Assembly: GCF_001677275.1 (NCBI RefSeq)
Contig: NZ_CP016179.1
Span: 248,001-312,000 of the forward strand
Direction: 5' to 3'
From: Vibrio breoganii
Lineage (GTDB): Bacteria; Pseudomonadota; Gammaproteobacteria; Enterobacterales; Vibrionaceae
Length of the DNA stretch: 64,000 bases
Below are positions 33,685 to 41,470 of the stretch, piece by piece (the first letter of the stretch is position 1; every line of letters begins with the position of its first letter). The translations under genes were made by a program, and so were the position numbers. The notes under the pieces are model-generated. The model was not told the DNA's origin, did no database searches, and worked only from the letters and a program-made list of their open reading frames with translations.

Positions 33685-33700
33685 TGCGTAATGCCTCGCA
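33685..33700 (+). promoter_or_regulatory. CRP-S-like site 10 (methyltransferase-like gene)
   Basis: TGCGT-AATGCC-TCGCA followed by AAAA. The only -10-like hexamer at the usual spacing (TTAGTT, 33738-33743) would place the transcript start at about 33750, favouring the second ATG (33761) of the gene. Confidence 0.5.
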
Positions 33701-33745
33701 AAATAGGGGTTATTCAGGCAGCGGTGCCTCAAAGGAATTAGTTAG

Positions 33746-34402
33746 ATGCAGGATTTAGGAATGTTTTACGAAGGAAGTTTGCCTCCGGAGTTGTTTGAGC
33801 AGTTGTTGGCTGGCGAAGTGCCAGAGACTATAGGTGAGATCTTTCCAGAGGAAATCCCTGTGAGTTTTAGTGATGATATTGAGTCAGTAATGGCTGAGGT
33901 GAATGTTAAGCAGAAGAGCTTTCAAATTCACGGAAATATCGCTGAATTGGGAATGTACGGGGTCATAACAAAAGAGATGGCGCGTCAAATAGCTTCAGTT
34001 CTGCCACCAGCAGCGGTACTGGTTGATCCGTGTGCCGGTCGAGGTTTTTTCGCTAAAGCGATGCGTGAGTTGGGCTTCACTGTTATAGCGGGTGACCGTG
34101 AACCCGATAGGCCAATCACAGAAATCTTAGCGATGGATGCTTTAAAGACTATCGATCTGGTAAAGGAAGAAGATAACGCGGTTCTTTGTATGATCTGGAT
34201 GCCTAGAGGTAAGTTGGATTATCGATTGGCTAAGCGGTGGGGTGACCGTCCAATACTGTGCCTAGGTGATGACGGTGAAGTCACTGGATCTTCTGCTTTT
34301 GCTTCTGGGTTTGAGGGTGAATGTGAGGATCTGCCTGCTTCGCCGTTGCTTCATGTTCGTGATTACTGGTCATTGGGCCGTTTCTCTGAATCCGAATCCT
34401 GA
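33746..34402 (+). CDS. SAM-dependent methyltransferase-like protein
   Basis: 218 residues. VDPCAGRGFFAKAMRELGFTVIAGD (about 93-117) is a class I methyltransferase motif I with the following acidic strand end. No NPPY-type catalytic motif follows; MIWMPRG stands roughly where motif IV would be, so it may be inactive or use another substrate. Start ATG 33746 has AAGGA 9 nt upstream; ATG 33761 with AGGAT upstream is an alternative. Single gene behind CRP-S-like site 10. Confidence 0.6.
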   Translation: MQDLGMFYEGSLPPELFEQLLAGEVPETIGEIFPEEIPVSFSDDIESVMAEVNVKQKSFQIHGNIAELGMYGVITKEMARQIASVLPPAAVLVDPCAGRGFFAKAMRELGFTVIAGDREPDRPITEILAMDALKTIDLVKEEDNAVLCMIWMPRGKLDYRLAKRWGDRPILCLGDDGEVTGSSAFASGFEGECEDLPASPLLHVRDYWSLGRFSESES

Positions 34403-34408
34403 ATATTC

Positions 34409-34424
34409 TGCGAGATATTTCGCA
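34409..34424 (+). promoter_or_regulatory. CRP-S-like site 11, exact consensus
   Basis: TGCGA-GATATT-TCGCA, both half-sites perfect. A good -10 TATTCT (34464-34469) starts 47.5 bp from the centre. No coding gene follows before a terminator at 34552. Confidence 0.7.
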
Positions 34425-34475
34425 ATAGTGGGCGTTGAATTAATGAGAAGGTGTAATTCTGGGTATTCTAGCCCT

Positions 34476-34588
34476 GCCTTTTGATGGTCTCATTGTATCA
34501 AAACGTCTCTTATTATTAGAATCAGTGGTAACACCCACACTTGCACTTTTGCAGCGGCAAAACCTTCAGTTTGCCGCTGTCTTTTTTT
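34476..34588 (+). ncRNA. Candidate CRP-S-controlled small RNA
   Basis: Between a predicted start about 7 nt after the -10 TATTCT and the terminator hairpin lie roughly 110 nt with only tiny frames (11 codons or fewer). The unit has promoter, activator site and strong plus-strand terminator but no gene, which fits a small RNA. The next gene is on the opposite strand. Prediction only. Confidence 0.45.
34552..34588 (+). terminator. Intrinsic terminator of candidate small RNA
   Basis: CAGCGGCAAA-ACCTTCAG-TTTGCCGCTG, perfect 10-bp stem, then TC and seven T on the plus strand. It overlaps the stop of the convergent ParB-like gene. Confidence 0.85.
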
Positions 34589-35078
34589 ACTTAAACGGCA
34601 GAAATGAGAGTGCTTCTTTCCATTCAGCCAGGTCCCATTGTTTAATCCCTTTCTTCTTTACGATATCCGAAAAAGCGACTTGGTAAGGATATGCCTGATC
34701 TAACAGGTTATCGAAATCGATAAGCTTGCTCGCATCCAGAAGGTGGCGCCCGTTTCCTTCGTACATGTGCGCTGTCGGATTGATGATTACGGCCACTGGC
34801 AGTAGTCGAATACCATCCAAAAGAGCTTCTAGGCATCGATGATTACCTGCTTCAAGGCGAATAGATTGCTTCTTTATATTCACAATGACTAACAGTGGAT
34901 CTCTCATGCCTTCAGTTCTTATCTCTGACCACACGGTGGATGCAGGTTTAATGATGCCTTGTGCGTCGTCGGTACTGTCGCTCACTTCTGGATTGCTCAG
35001 TAAGTGCAGAATTTCGGTGGGTACAAGTTCGACTAATCCTGTTTTTGCCCAAGGGTGCTGTTTCCAGTTGTACTTCAC
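34587..35078 (-). CDS. ParB/Srx-fold nuclease-like protein
   Basis: 163 residues. The central pattern GMRDPLLVIVN------LEAGNHRCLEALLDGI--LPVAVI fits the ParB N-terminal domain box (GqrqPI-V------EaGnHR--A----G----PV-v). Here GNHR replaces the GERR of segregation ParB, as in phage ParB-like nucleases. It lacks the helix-turn-helix and C-terminal dimer domains of a partition ParB, and no ParA is nearby, so a role in plasmid partition is unlikely. Phages often carry such proteins near PAPS-reductase-like and methyltransferase genes, as here. Confidence 0.7.
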   Translation of the reverse strand: MKYNWKQHPWAKTGLVELVPTEILHLLSNPEVSDSTDDAQGIIKPASTVWSEIRTEGMRDPLLVIVNIKKQSIRLEAGNHRCLEALLDGIRLLPVAVIINPTAHMYEGNGRHLLDASKLIDFDNLLDQAYPYQVAFSDIVKKKGIKQWDLAEWKEALSFLPFK

Positions 35079-35231
35079 GATTTCGTTCCTTTAGTCATTA
35101 AAGAAACGGTTACGTCTAAGTGGGGTGGGTTGCACGTACATCATCGGTACCAAAAGCGGTGAAACAGTCGGTTTGCTGGTGGTTTAGATGCCCTAGTACA
35201 GTCAAATCGTTAACTAAGAGAATCACAAACA

Positions 35232-35408
35232 ATGACTGAGAACGAACGCGAAGCTTTTGAACACGGAAAGAAATGTTTTTACTTGGGGTACAGTTCGCAC
35301 TACAACCCTCATCGAAATTACGAAGACCGTGACGCAGAGTTTTCGGCGTGGCTGCAAGGTTGGAATGCCGGACGCGACGATTATAACGTTAATGCTAAAG
35401 GTGCATAG
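35232..35408 (+). CDS. RMF-like small protein (58 aa)
   Basis: 58 residues. E-EAFEHGKKCFYLGYSSHYNP followed by FSAWLQGWNAGRDD fits the ribosome modulation factor pattern (A---G--AG-------PY----W--GW--G), a family that also includes the plasmid protein CrpP. RMF promotes 100S ribosome dimers in resting cells. Ribosome-binding sequence AAGAGA lies upstream. A terminator fitting this gene is now 2 kb away at 37430, because the IS200/IS605 element is inserted between them. Confidence 0.6.
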   Translation: MTENEREAFEHGKKCFYLGYSSHYNPHRNYEDRDAEFSAWLQGWNAGRDDYNVNAKGA

Positions 35409-35544
35409 CGAGGTGAACTACTCCAACCAAACTAGCGGGGCTCGCTATGGGTGGAGCTTCGGTAAGACGTTGTAGCACCATGTCAGTCACTTGCAGTTAT
35501 CACGAACGTGTTAATTGCAAATGGCTAAATTAGGCAAGTATCAC

Positions 35545-35760
35545 TACATTGCTTTCCTTTTAATACTGGCTATAGCCCTACCAGTATCGGCGTTGTCACT
35601 ACGCCGCCAGACACTAAGATTGCTCCTTCGTGACCTGCTTTTCTTGCTATGTTTGCAGCACCATTTAGGTCTGCATGAATAACAGTTTTATCTCTAGAGC
35701 GGTATAATCCGCGCCTATAGCGCTTACCTGAAAAGACATGTTTCACAATCTTCTTTTCAT
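35545..35760 (-). ncRNA. Expected omega RNA region of TnpB
   Basis: In this family the guide RNA is made from the 3' part of tnpB and the right end, ending in the terminal hairpin, with the guide taken from flanking DNA. The ATACTGG/CCAGTAT hairpin around the tnpB stop fits. Position inferred from the family, not from a covariance search. Confidence 0.4.
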
Positions 35761-36880
35761 CATAAGTCGGGACAGAGTCGTTATCTAAGAATGAGGCTTT
35801 ACTTGAGTAACTTTCTTCCTGCTCAACCAAGTTCACTCCAACCTCTCGCAGTTTGTACTTAAGCATACTGATAAACAATGCGTGGGGTAAATTGGTGAAG
35901 GTTTGGTTATTCCTTTTCCCGATATTTATATCTTGCTTCCACAGCTTGTTTTTACCGACTATCACCGTACCAATATCATGTGTTAAGCATAGATTTACAA
36001 TGAGTTTGGATATCTTGTGTAGCTTATCTTTGATTTTCCGATTTCTCTTTTCTGCCACGGCTTTGATATGACCGTACTTTTTGAGAGAACGCAATTGCGC
36101 ACAGCGCTTGTTGTACCACTGATTTATGCGCTTCATGTCACCACCATTTATAAGGATCGGACTCAAGTCAGCCTTATTTGAAACTAATGATGCGAAACGG
36201 GTAACTCCAAGGTCAATAGATAGAAAAGAACCCTTATCAAGCAACACGCTATGAGTATTGCTTGATACAAATTCTAAAGTTTTGTGCTTGTCATAGATAA
36301 TCTCAAAGCGAAAGCCACTACCCGTAGGCACTAAGCGTACCTCATTGACAACTTTGGTGGTCGCTTTAGGGTTATAAAGTTGATCTTCAAACTTCCCTTT
36401 CTCTAGGCGAACAGGTTCTAATCCTAACTTTTTAGCAAAGTGGATAGCGTCATCTTTGATAAAAAATGAACTACAGGGGATGTAAACTGCTTTGGAGTGT
36501 TTTACATACTTAGGTGGTTTTGGCATTGCTAAGTATTTAGTTGGATCTTTCTTCCAATCAGCCTTAGCTGCTGCAAAAGACTTCCAGTTGTCACCGACAA
36601 TCTGAATAACTCTTTGTGCCACAGCAGCAGGCAGTCGATTATAAAGCTCGATGTCAGATTCAGATAACCTACCTTTTTTAAGTAGTTTATCAACCTTGCT
36701 TTGGTCGGGTTTTCTACCAGTAAACAAGTCTTTTCGCATGATGTAGTTGGCGCGATTAGATATACGTCTAGAGATTTGAGTTAAGCGTTTTGCAGTTTTG
36801 TGGTTGGTCGAACCGTTTTTGACATTTGCCATTAACACCCGACTGGAATTATCAAATTTTGATTTCTTTTTGCGAGCCAT
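35570..36880 (-). CDS. tnpB: TnpB RNA-guided nuclease of IS200/IS605 element
   Basis: 436 residues. RuvC residues are in place: Asp223 in SIDLGVTR, Glu356 in EQEESYSSKAS, Asp404 in HADLNGAANIARK. The usual CxxC-x-CxxC zinc ribbon between the Glu and last Asp is missing; this region reads DEKKIVKHVFSGKRYRRGLY instead, as in the ribbon-less TnpB branch. TnpB cuts DNA at the empty donor site guided by omega RNA and helps keep the element. Appears full length and intact. Start ATG 36880, divergent from tnpA. Confidence 0.9.
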   Translation of the reverse strand: MARKKKSKFDNSSRVLMANVKNGSTNHKTAKRLTQISRRISNRANYIMRKDLFTGRKPDQSKVDKLLKKGRLSESDIELYNRLPAAVAQRVIQIVGDNWKSFAAAKADWKKDPTKYLAMPKPPKYVKHSKAVYIPCSSFFIKDDAIHFAKKLGLEPVRLEKGKFEDQLYNPKATTKVVNEVRLVPTGSGFRFEIIYDKHKTLEFVSSNTHSVLLDKGSFLSIDLGVTRFASLVSNKADLSPILINGGDMKRINQWYNKRCAQLRSLKKYGHIKAVAEKRNRKIKDKLHKISKLIVNLCLTHDIGTVIVGKNKLWKQDINIGKRNNQTFTNLPHALFISMLKYKLREVGVNLVEQEESYSSKASFLDNDSVPTYDEKKIVKHVFSGKRYRRGLYRSRDKTVIHADLNGAANIARKAGHEGAILVSGGVVTTPILVGL

Positions 36881-36945
36881 GACAAGCGCCTAAAAGTAAG
36901 ATAACATTACTCTATACTCCTTTAGTGTCACAGGTCAATATCTTT

Positions 36946-37344
36946 ATGCGCTCCCATTATCACTGCGTTTATAAATTAAAATACCACTTAGTGTTAGTAA
37001 CAAAATACAGAAACAAGTGCTTCACCGATGAGATTTTAACAAGGTTGGAAGTTATATTTAGAGAACAGTGTGCTAAATGGGATGTTGAAGTGCTGGAGTT
37101 TGGCGGTGAAGATGACCATATCCACTTGATGCTGGAGTTGCACCCTAACATTGAGCCAGCGAAGCTAATAAACAGCCTAAAAACTGTTAGCAGTCGACTT
37201 GTGCGTAAGGAGTATCAGGAGCACATGACAAAGTATTACTGGAAACCCGCACTTTGGTCACGTGCATACTGCCTTATTACAGCTGGAGGTGCACCGTTGG
37301 AAGTTTTGGCTGATTATATTGCTAATCAAGATCGCCCGAAATGA
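36946..37344 (+). CDS. tnpA: TnpA Y1 (HUH) transposase of IS200/IS605 element
   Basis: 132 residues from ATG 36946 (a GTG at 36925 would add seven). The HUH motif is DDHIHLM, and the catalytic Tyr is expected in SRAYCLITAGG or in the LADYIANQ helix as in the family. It excises and inserts the element as single-stranded DNA. The N-terminal KYHLVLVTKYR is diagnostic of IS200-type TnpA. Appears intact. Confidence 0.9.
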   Translation: MRSHYHCVYKLKYHLVLVTKYRNKCFTDEILTRLEVIFREQCAKWDVEVLEFGGEDDHIHLMLELHPNIEPAKLINSLKTVSSRLVRKEYQEHMTKYYWKPALWSRAYCLITAGGAPLEVLADYIANQDRPK

Positions 37345-37429
37345 TCGGGCGCGTGCTATCCATCTCCGCCTAAGCTTGCGCTATAGACGGAGAATTCCGC
37401 ACATACTCGTTAAATTAATTCGCGACAAT

Positions 37430-37456
37430 GGCCGACTCTTTGAGTTGGCCTTTTTT
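37430..37456 (+). terminator. Intrinsic terminator just beyond the IS
   Basis: GGCCGACTC pairs with GAGTTGGCC (wobble) with a TTT loop, then six T. It has no plus-strand gene of its own unless the IS is removed, when the RMF-like gene would run into it. Confidence 0.75.
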
Positions 37457-37588
37457 GTGTCTAGTTTGTTCAGGAATAGTCTGCGACATGGTGCTGCTCT
37501 AATGTGTTTTGTCTTATTAAGCAGGAACACCCAAAAATGGGTTATTGGCGAATAGCCTAAACGTTATTGTTTAATAAAGGAAAAAGAC

Positions 37589-38122
37589 ATGTCGAAACCT
37601 GTAAGAGTTATGCGATTATCTGCTGATGAGTCAGAAATCACTGCTTCAATTTTAGAGATTAAAGCGCCGTACGCACTGAAGAAAGTTCAGTTCTGGCGTG
37701 ACACAAAGCAGTTGATGCCTACAACGGATGCCAATTGGATTTCAGTGGATGACAACCCAATGCGTTATCTAGGTCTAAAGGCGGTAAGGTTCACTAGGAG
37801 AGGCAAGCCAATGAATGGCGAGCCCGAGCTAGTGTTTAATCCACTGCAGATTGGTCTGCAATTGAGCGCTGATGATTTAGTAAAGTTGGGTAAATTGTCT
37901 CGTGGTGTTGAAAGGCGCTACCAGAAGATGCATTGCTTGCATAAGGACGTTACACAGGAGATGAGTTATCTGCTGTATGCCGACGCCTTCCAGTGTAAGG
38001 AAATATGGATTCAAAACACGAACGCCTTAATGGATAAAGTTCGCGTTAGAGTTGATGATCTACGCGGGTATCCGGTGCTGACAGAGTTGCTGTCGACAGT
38101 TGATAAGGCGCAAGCTGCTTAA
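37589..38122 (+). CDS. Hypothetical protein
   Basis: 177 residues, AAAGGA upstream of the ATG. Beta-rich N-terminal half (FWRDTKQLMPTTDANWISVDD), helical C-terminal half, soluble, no recognised domain. Single gene with terminator. Confidence 0.6.
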   Translation: MSKPVRVMRLSADESEITASILEIKAPYALKKVQFWRDTKQLMPTTDANWISVDDNPMRYLGLKAVRFTRRGKPMNGEPELVFNPLQIGLQLSADDLVKLGKLSRGVERRYQKMHCLHKDVTQEMSYLLYADAFQCKEIWIQNTNALMDKVRVRVDDLRGYPVLTELLSTVDKAQAA

Positions 38123-38140
38123 CACGAAGGTTGCTAATAG

Positions 38141-38178
38141 AAGACACAATTCCCTTTGGGGGTTTGTGTCTTTTTTTT
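38141..38178 (+). terminator. Intrinsic terminator
   Basis: AAGACACAA pairs with TTGTGTCTT followed by a run of T; shared with the convergent lemA-like gene end at 38184. Confidence 0.85.
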
Positions 38179-38183
38179 GTGCT

Positions 38184-38744
38184 CTAGAAGTCAGGTTTGT
38201 AGGTGAAATTGTCTTCTGCTTGTTGATCGGTGTAGAAGCTCAGTTTTTTCTTTCTAGAGATTAAGTTGTTAATGATGTTGTTGGGAAATACCTGGAGCGT
38301 TTCGTTGTATTTCATGGTGTTGGCGTTGAATAGACGTAGTGCTGCGCTCACTTGTTTTTGAGTTTCTTCAACTGCTTTCATGTACCCAGTAACCAGCTCA
38401 TGCGTATTCAGATCTGGATAGTTCTCTTGGACTATGTTTATAGCTGTTTGTAGGGCGCCAATCTTACTTTGGACGTCATTTAGGGCAGAGGGATTAATAT
38501 TGCCTTCTTGAACACCACCAGCTGAGGTGCGCAGTTCGGTCACCTTCGTCATGACTTCCTTCTCGTACTCCTTGTGGCCCGAAATGGCTTTTTCGAGAAC
38601 CGGAAGTACCTTGATGATTTCATTTTGTTGAGTGAGAACATCACTCCATGATGCTTTTACTGTGTTATATCGACTAATAATGGTGTTGTTAACCCAGATG
38701 ATGTAAATGGCTAGGGTGACCAGTGTGCCTATAAAAATCTCCAC
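38184..38744 (-). CDS. lemA: LemA family protein
   Basis: 186 residues. One N-terminal transmembrane helix (about 3-20), then the LemA signature: YNTVKASWSDVLTQQNEIIKVLPVLEKAI, ENYPDLNT and a final NTMKYNETLQVFPNNII. LemA proteins face outwards from a single membrane helix; function is not settled. Starts 3 bp after the DUF3137-like gene, forming the usual LemA/DUF3137 pair. Confidence 0.92.
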   Translation of the reverse strand: MEIFIGTLVTLAIYIIWVNNTIISRYNTVKASWSDVLTQQNEIIKVLPVLEKAISGHKEYEKEVMTKVTELRTSAGGVQEGNINPSALNDVQSKIGALQTAINIVQENYPDLNTHELVTGYMKAVEETQKQVSAALRLFNANTMKYNETLQVFPNNIINNLISRKKKLSFYTDQQAEDNFTYKPDF

Positions 38745-38746
38745 TG

Positions 38747-39856
38747 TTACTTATCCTTCTCGTAATTGTTGTCGAAAAATTCATTCATGTTAGCCAGTAA
38801 TGCCTGAAAACCAGCGATTATTTCTAGGTCCGTGTGCCCTTCAATATCGTTCAAGATATTGTCGAAATTCAATGCGTGTGAGTAGCTGAAATCCTGTTGT
38901 GAAAGGAAGTCGCTACGAAGCTCGAACACCACAAAGTTTTCACTCGTTCTGAGTCGAAATGGGGACTTTATGCTTAGAAGTAACGAGATAACTGCTGGGC
39001 TTAACAAGTTAGCGGCAAGAGAACGATCGGGTGCATGCACTTTGAATTGTTTATTGAATTCAATTGAAGTTGTCTCGTAGTCACTCAGTAGTGTGTTCTT
39101 GCTGAGTTTTGCAGAGTCTATATCTACATTTGCAGGCAGATAGTGGTTGTTGAAATAGAGGAAGTGCTTGGTCTTCTTCTTGTGTTCTCGTTTAGACTTC
39201 CCTTCTTTGCGAACTAGTCGCTCCGTATAGCCGGTGACACTGGCGCCAATGAATGGCGTACCAGATAGTTCACCTTGATAGGCAGATGAAACGTGGTATC
39301 GAACAAAGTTGTGTTCAAAATCCATAAGTTGAGCGAAGCCTGCTGAGAATGACGATGCACAAACTGCAGTGTGTGGTTTCTTCGTCGGATCGACAAGAGT
39401 CGGCTTTAGGTTTCGGGTCGCGATTAATTGCGATAGAAAATGAAGACTGTCAGGGAGTAGCCATCGCCAGTTGAAAGAGTCGATTCCTGTTAGTGGGATT
39501 TCCTGCAGTTCGTTATCAAGAAGAAGGTCGCGTCTAATGAATGCTCGCACAAACTTGTAGTAACGTTTCAAAACTGCGAACGAGTACGCAATTAAGATAA
39601 GGGTTACGGCGATAAGTTTGTTGATGTCAGGCCCACTAGAAGTGGTGCCATTAGCTTTCAAGTGCGCAGTAACTACCATAATGGCGCAGAAAACGGCCAT
39701 TAGTGCAGGCAGCAATAGTGCTACTAGGTAGATGTTGGATTCGTTGTTGTATCGTTTGGTCAGTTCTGAGAGTTTTTCCTTTCCCGCTTCTTTGGTTTGC
39801 TTTTCTGCCAACCAAAAGTAGAGGTATGGGCACACCAGTAAAATCAAAAAGTGCAT
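38747..39856 (-). CDS. DUF3137-like membrane protein paired with LemA
   Basis: 369 residues with three hydrophobic segments (about 3-17, 42-63 and 81-97) and a long soluble C-terminal part. The segment FIGASVTGYTERL, then LLSDYETTSIEFNKQFKVHAPDRSLAANLLSPAVISLLLSI matches the DUF3137 family (L-D-eFek-F-Vya-D---A-yLLTP--m--L). This family is commonly next to lemA. First gene of the pair. Confidence 0.75.
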   Translation of the reverse strand: MHFLILLVCPYLYFWLAEKQTKEAGKEKLSELTKRYNNESNIYLVALLLPALMAVFCAIMVVTAHLKANGTTSSGPDINKLIAVTLILIAYSFAVLKRYYKFVRAFIRRDLLLDNELQEIPLTGIDSFNWRWLLPDSLHFLSQLIATRNLKPTLVDPTKKPHTAVCASSFSAGFAQLMDFEHNFVRYHVSSAYQGELSGTPFIGASVTGYTERLVRKEGKSKREHKKKTKHFLYFNNHYLPANVDIDSAKLSKNTLLSDYETTSIEFNKQFKVHAPDRSLAANLLSPAVISLLLSIKSPFRLRTSENFVVFELRSDFLSQQDFSYSHALNFDNILNDIEGHTDLEIIAGFQALLANMNEFFDNNYEKDK

Positions 39857-39999
39857 AGTTTCTTCTAATCTCCAACGTCGTCTTTGGAAGCTCGGGAATA
39901 ATCGTGGCTTCTAGTAATGCTGGCTAATAGTCGGAAGCGATTGCTGAGGTGGTGTGTGTTGATTTTCTTTAGTGGGTGAGGTTGTTCTGATTCCAAAAA

Positions 40000-40015
40000 T
40001 ACGTAATAGCTCGTA
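40000..40015 (+). promoter_or_regulatory. CRP-S-like site 12
   Basis: TACGT-AATAGC-TCGTA followed by AAAAA. A good -10 TATAAC (40055-40060) starts 47.5 bp from the centre. 85 bp upstream of the gene at 40085. Confidence 0.6.
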
Positions 40016-40084
40016 AAAAATGTGCGAATAATCTCCTGCTCTCAGTGGTTGAGATATAACCAGTCCATATATTTGGAGGCCATC

Positions 40085-40297
40085 ATGGAGTTGGGTTTGT
40101 TTGCTCGCATCAAGAAATCATATTACAGCTGGTGTTTAGATAATCTGAACCGAGATGAAGTGGCAGTTCATCAGTTCCTCACCTCGCCGATCTCTGATGG
40201 TAATACTGTCGGTCAAGCTTATGCTCGCCAAGACCTGATAGATATTCAGGCTAATAAGGTGCGTCTGAGGAATAAAATTGTTGCGCTCTATTCGTGA
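40085..40297 (+). CDS. Hypothetical protein (70 aa)
   Basis: 70 residues from ATG 40085 with GGAGG 6 nt upstream; the frame is open from 40022 but that would include the promoter. Helical, soluble, no recognised domain. Overlaps the next gene by GTGA, so the two are translationally coupled. Confidence 0.6.
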   Translation: MELGLFARIKKSYYSWCLDNLNRDEVAVHQFLTSPISDGNTVGQAYARQDLIDIQANKVRLRNKIVALYS

Positions 40298-40587
40298 GTT
40301 CTACAATCAAGATAGTCAGTGAAAAGGTCTATTCTGGTCCGTATTCGTATTGGGCGGGGGAGACGACTGATTTTAAATTGGCTTTGTGCTCAGATGGTTG
40401 CCTGTGGTTCAGGCCAATAACTGGTCGCCTTTGGGGGACGCTTCCGGCTTTGCCTTTTGATGTAAAGATTCGCTTATACGATTGGATTGTGAGGCCTGGT
40501 TACATCCCGTACCTGCAGGTAGTAGATATGAGAGATAAGGCTTGGATCTATTATCGCGGTCGCTGGGTAGAAAATGGTGGGATATGA
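40294..40587 (+). CDS. Hypothetical protein (97 aa)
   Basis: 97 residues from GTG 40294 overlapping the preceding stop. Rich in Trp and Tyr, beta-rich, no recognised domain. Second gene of the CRP-S-like site 12 unit; a terminator follows. Confidence 0.6.
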   Translation: MSSTIKIVSEKVYSGPYSYWAGETTDFKLALCSDGCLWFRPITGRLWGTLPALPFDVKIRLYDWIVRPGYIPYLQVVDMRDKAWIYYRGRWVENGGI

Positions 40588-40589
40588 AA

Positions 40590-40621
40590 AGCCCGCACAT
40601 TAACGTAATAAAGTGCGGGCT
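40590..40621. terminator. Intrinsic terminator between convergent units
   Basis: AGCCCGCAC pairs with GTGCGGGCT around a 14-nt loop; T-rich on the plus side is weak, A-run before it gives T-run on the minus strand. Confidence 0.65.
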
Positions 40622-40652
40622 GATTATTCAGAGGTAGGGGATGAGCTACGAA

Positions 40653-41288
40653 TTATGCCTCTTCTGCTAGCTCGTACTCGCTAAAGAATTTTTGTTTGAT
40701 ATCGCTTTGCTCGGACTTTGGTACGAGTCCCAAGTGGCGATTAGTTTTGGTCGCGACAAATTTAACCAATACCAGTGGTGACGCTTCTTTGCTAACTTCT
40801 TGACGAATACGTGCAAAAGTAACGTACGGGTCGCACATCATAAATTCATCAACCGAGGTAACGCCTACTTTTTTCAGAAGATTCGCAATCGTGCGAGAAA
40901 AATTTAGGTAAGTAGACAATTTTGGTTGCTTGCGCTGGTGGCGTTCCAGTGTAGCTCGGTCATAGATTCTTTGAATAAGGTCTGCAGCGCGATCTTGATT
41001 TGATTTTAGCCACTCAGTAGATACGTGATAATACTCTAGATAAACCTGCTCGGTCCCTTTTGGTTGAGCGCGCTGGCGAGTAAATGCATCACAATCTCCA
41101 CGGCGAGCGCGCAAGTAAACACCGTCACCTTCTGCGCATAGTTCACCCAAGATCTCCACTCCGTAAAAAATGCACTGTCCGCCAAACATGGTGCCAATAC
41201 GAGTTTTGTTCTGGCTCCCGCGAGTATGAGCAGATAGAACGCTCTCGATAAAATTAATAACCCACTCTGAATTTGCACGCTGTTGCAT
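40653..41288 (-). CDS. TfoX/Sxy-family competence regulator 1
   Basis: 211 residues from the ATG at 41288 (GGAG 8 nt upstream), close to the 195-209 of TfoX/Sxy. N-terminal TfoX domain: GTMFGGQCIF, then GDGVYLRAR and a YLEYYHVSTEWL segment like the YYAIS-D-LW of Vibrio TfoX. C-terminal domain: YLNFSRTIANLLKKVGVTSVDEFM, matching the LPN------LKK-GI-SV box. TfoX/Sxy acts with CRP at CRP-S sites to turn on competence genes. The gene is on the same strand as a second TfoX-like gene, with a 377-bp repeat-bearing gap and an attenuator-like hairpin between. Confidence 0.8.
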   Translation of the reverse strand: MQQRANSEWVINFIESVLSAHTRGSQNKTRIGTMFGGQCIFYGVEILGELCAEGDGVYLRARRGDCDAFTRQRAQPKGTEQVYLEYYHVSTEWLKSNQDRAADLIQRIYDRATLERHQRKQPKLSTYLNFSRTIANLLKKVGVTSVDEFMMCDPYVTFARIRQEVSKEASPLVLVKFVATKTNRHLGLVPKSEQSDIKQKFFSEYELAEEA

Positions 41289-41320
41289 AATAACCACTCC
41301 AAATCTCGCTTCTCAGCAAG

Positions 41321-41369
41321 TAAAAATAATCCGTCTACCTCAAGTTATATATCGTTGCCTTGAGGACGG
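41321..41369 (-). promoter_or_regulatory. Attenuator-like hairpin in leader of TfoX-like gene 1
   Basis: CCGTC-TAC-CTCAAG pairs with CTTGAG-GACGG (11 bp with a 3-nt bulge); on the minus strand it is followed by a T-rich run (ATTATTTTTA) and then, 33 nt on, the ATG at 41288. It could end transcripts before tfoX-like gene 1 or regulate its leader; sxy mRNA leaders are known to be structured. Confidence 0.5.
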
Positions 41370-41470
41370 AAAGGATTATGAACAATTAGATTGCATAATT
41401 GAAGAAATAAAATAATACAAAACGACAAAGCTTGATCTGCATCCCAAAAAATACAGTAAAATTATACGGA

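Larger units (their letters stand above)
35540..37408 (-). mobile_element. IS200/IS605-family insertion sequence
   Basis: Divergent tnpA (36946) and tnpB (36880) flanked by terminal hairpins: ATACTGG/CCAGTAT at the tnpB end (35562-35588) and TCTCCG/CGGAGA plus CGCCCGA/TCGGGCG at the tnpA end (37331-37394). On the minus strand the tnpA end is preceded by TTTAAC, the sort of short target such elements insert after. The tnpB end is uncertain by about 30 bp. No target duplication is expected. It splits a small gene (RMF-like) from a terminator. Confidence 0.75.
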
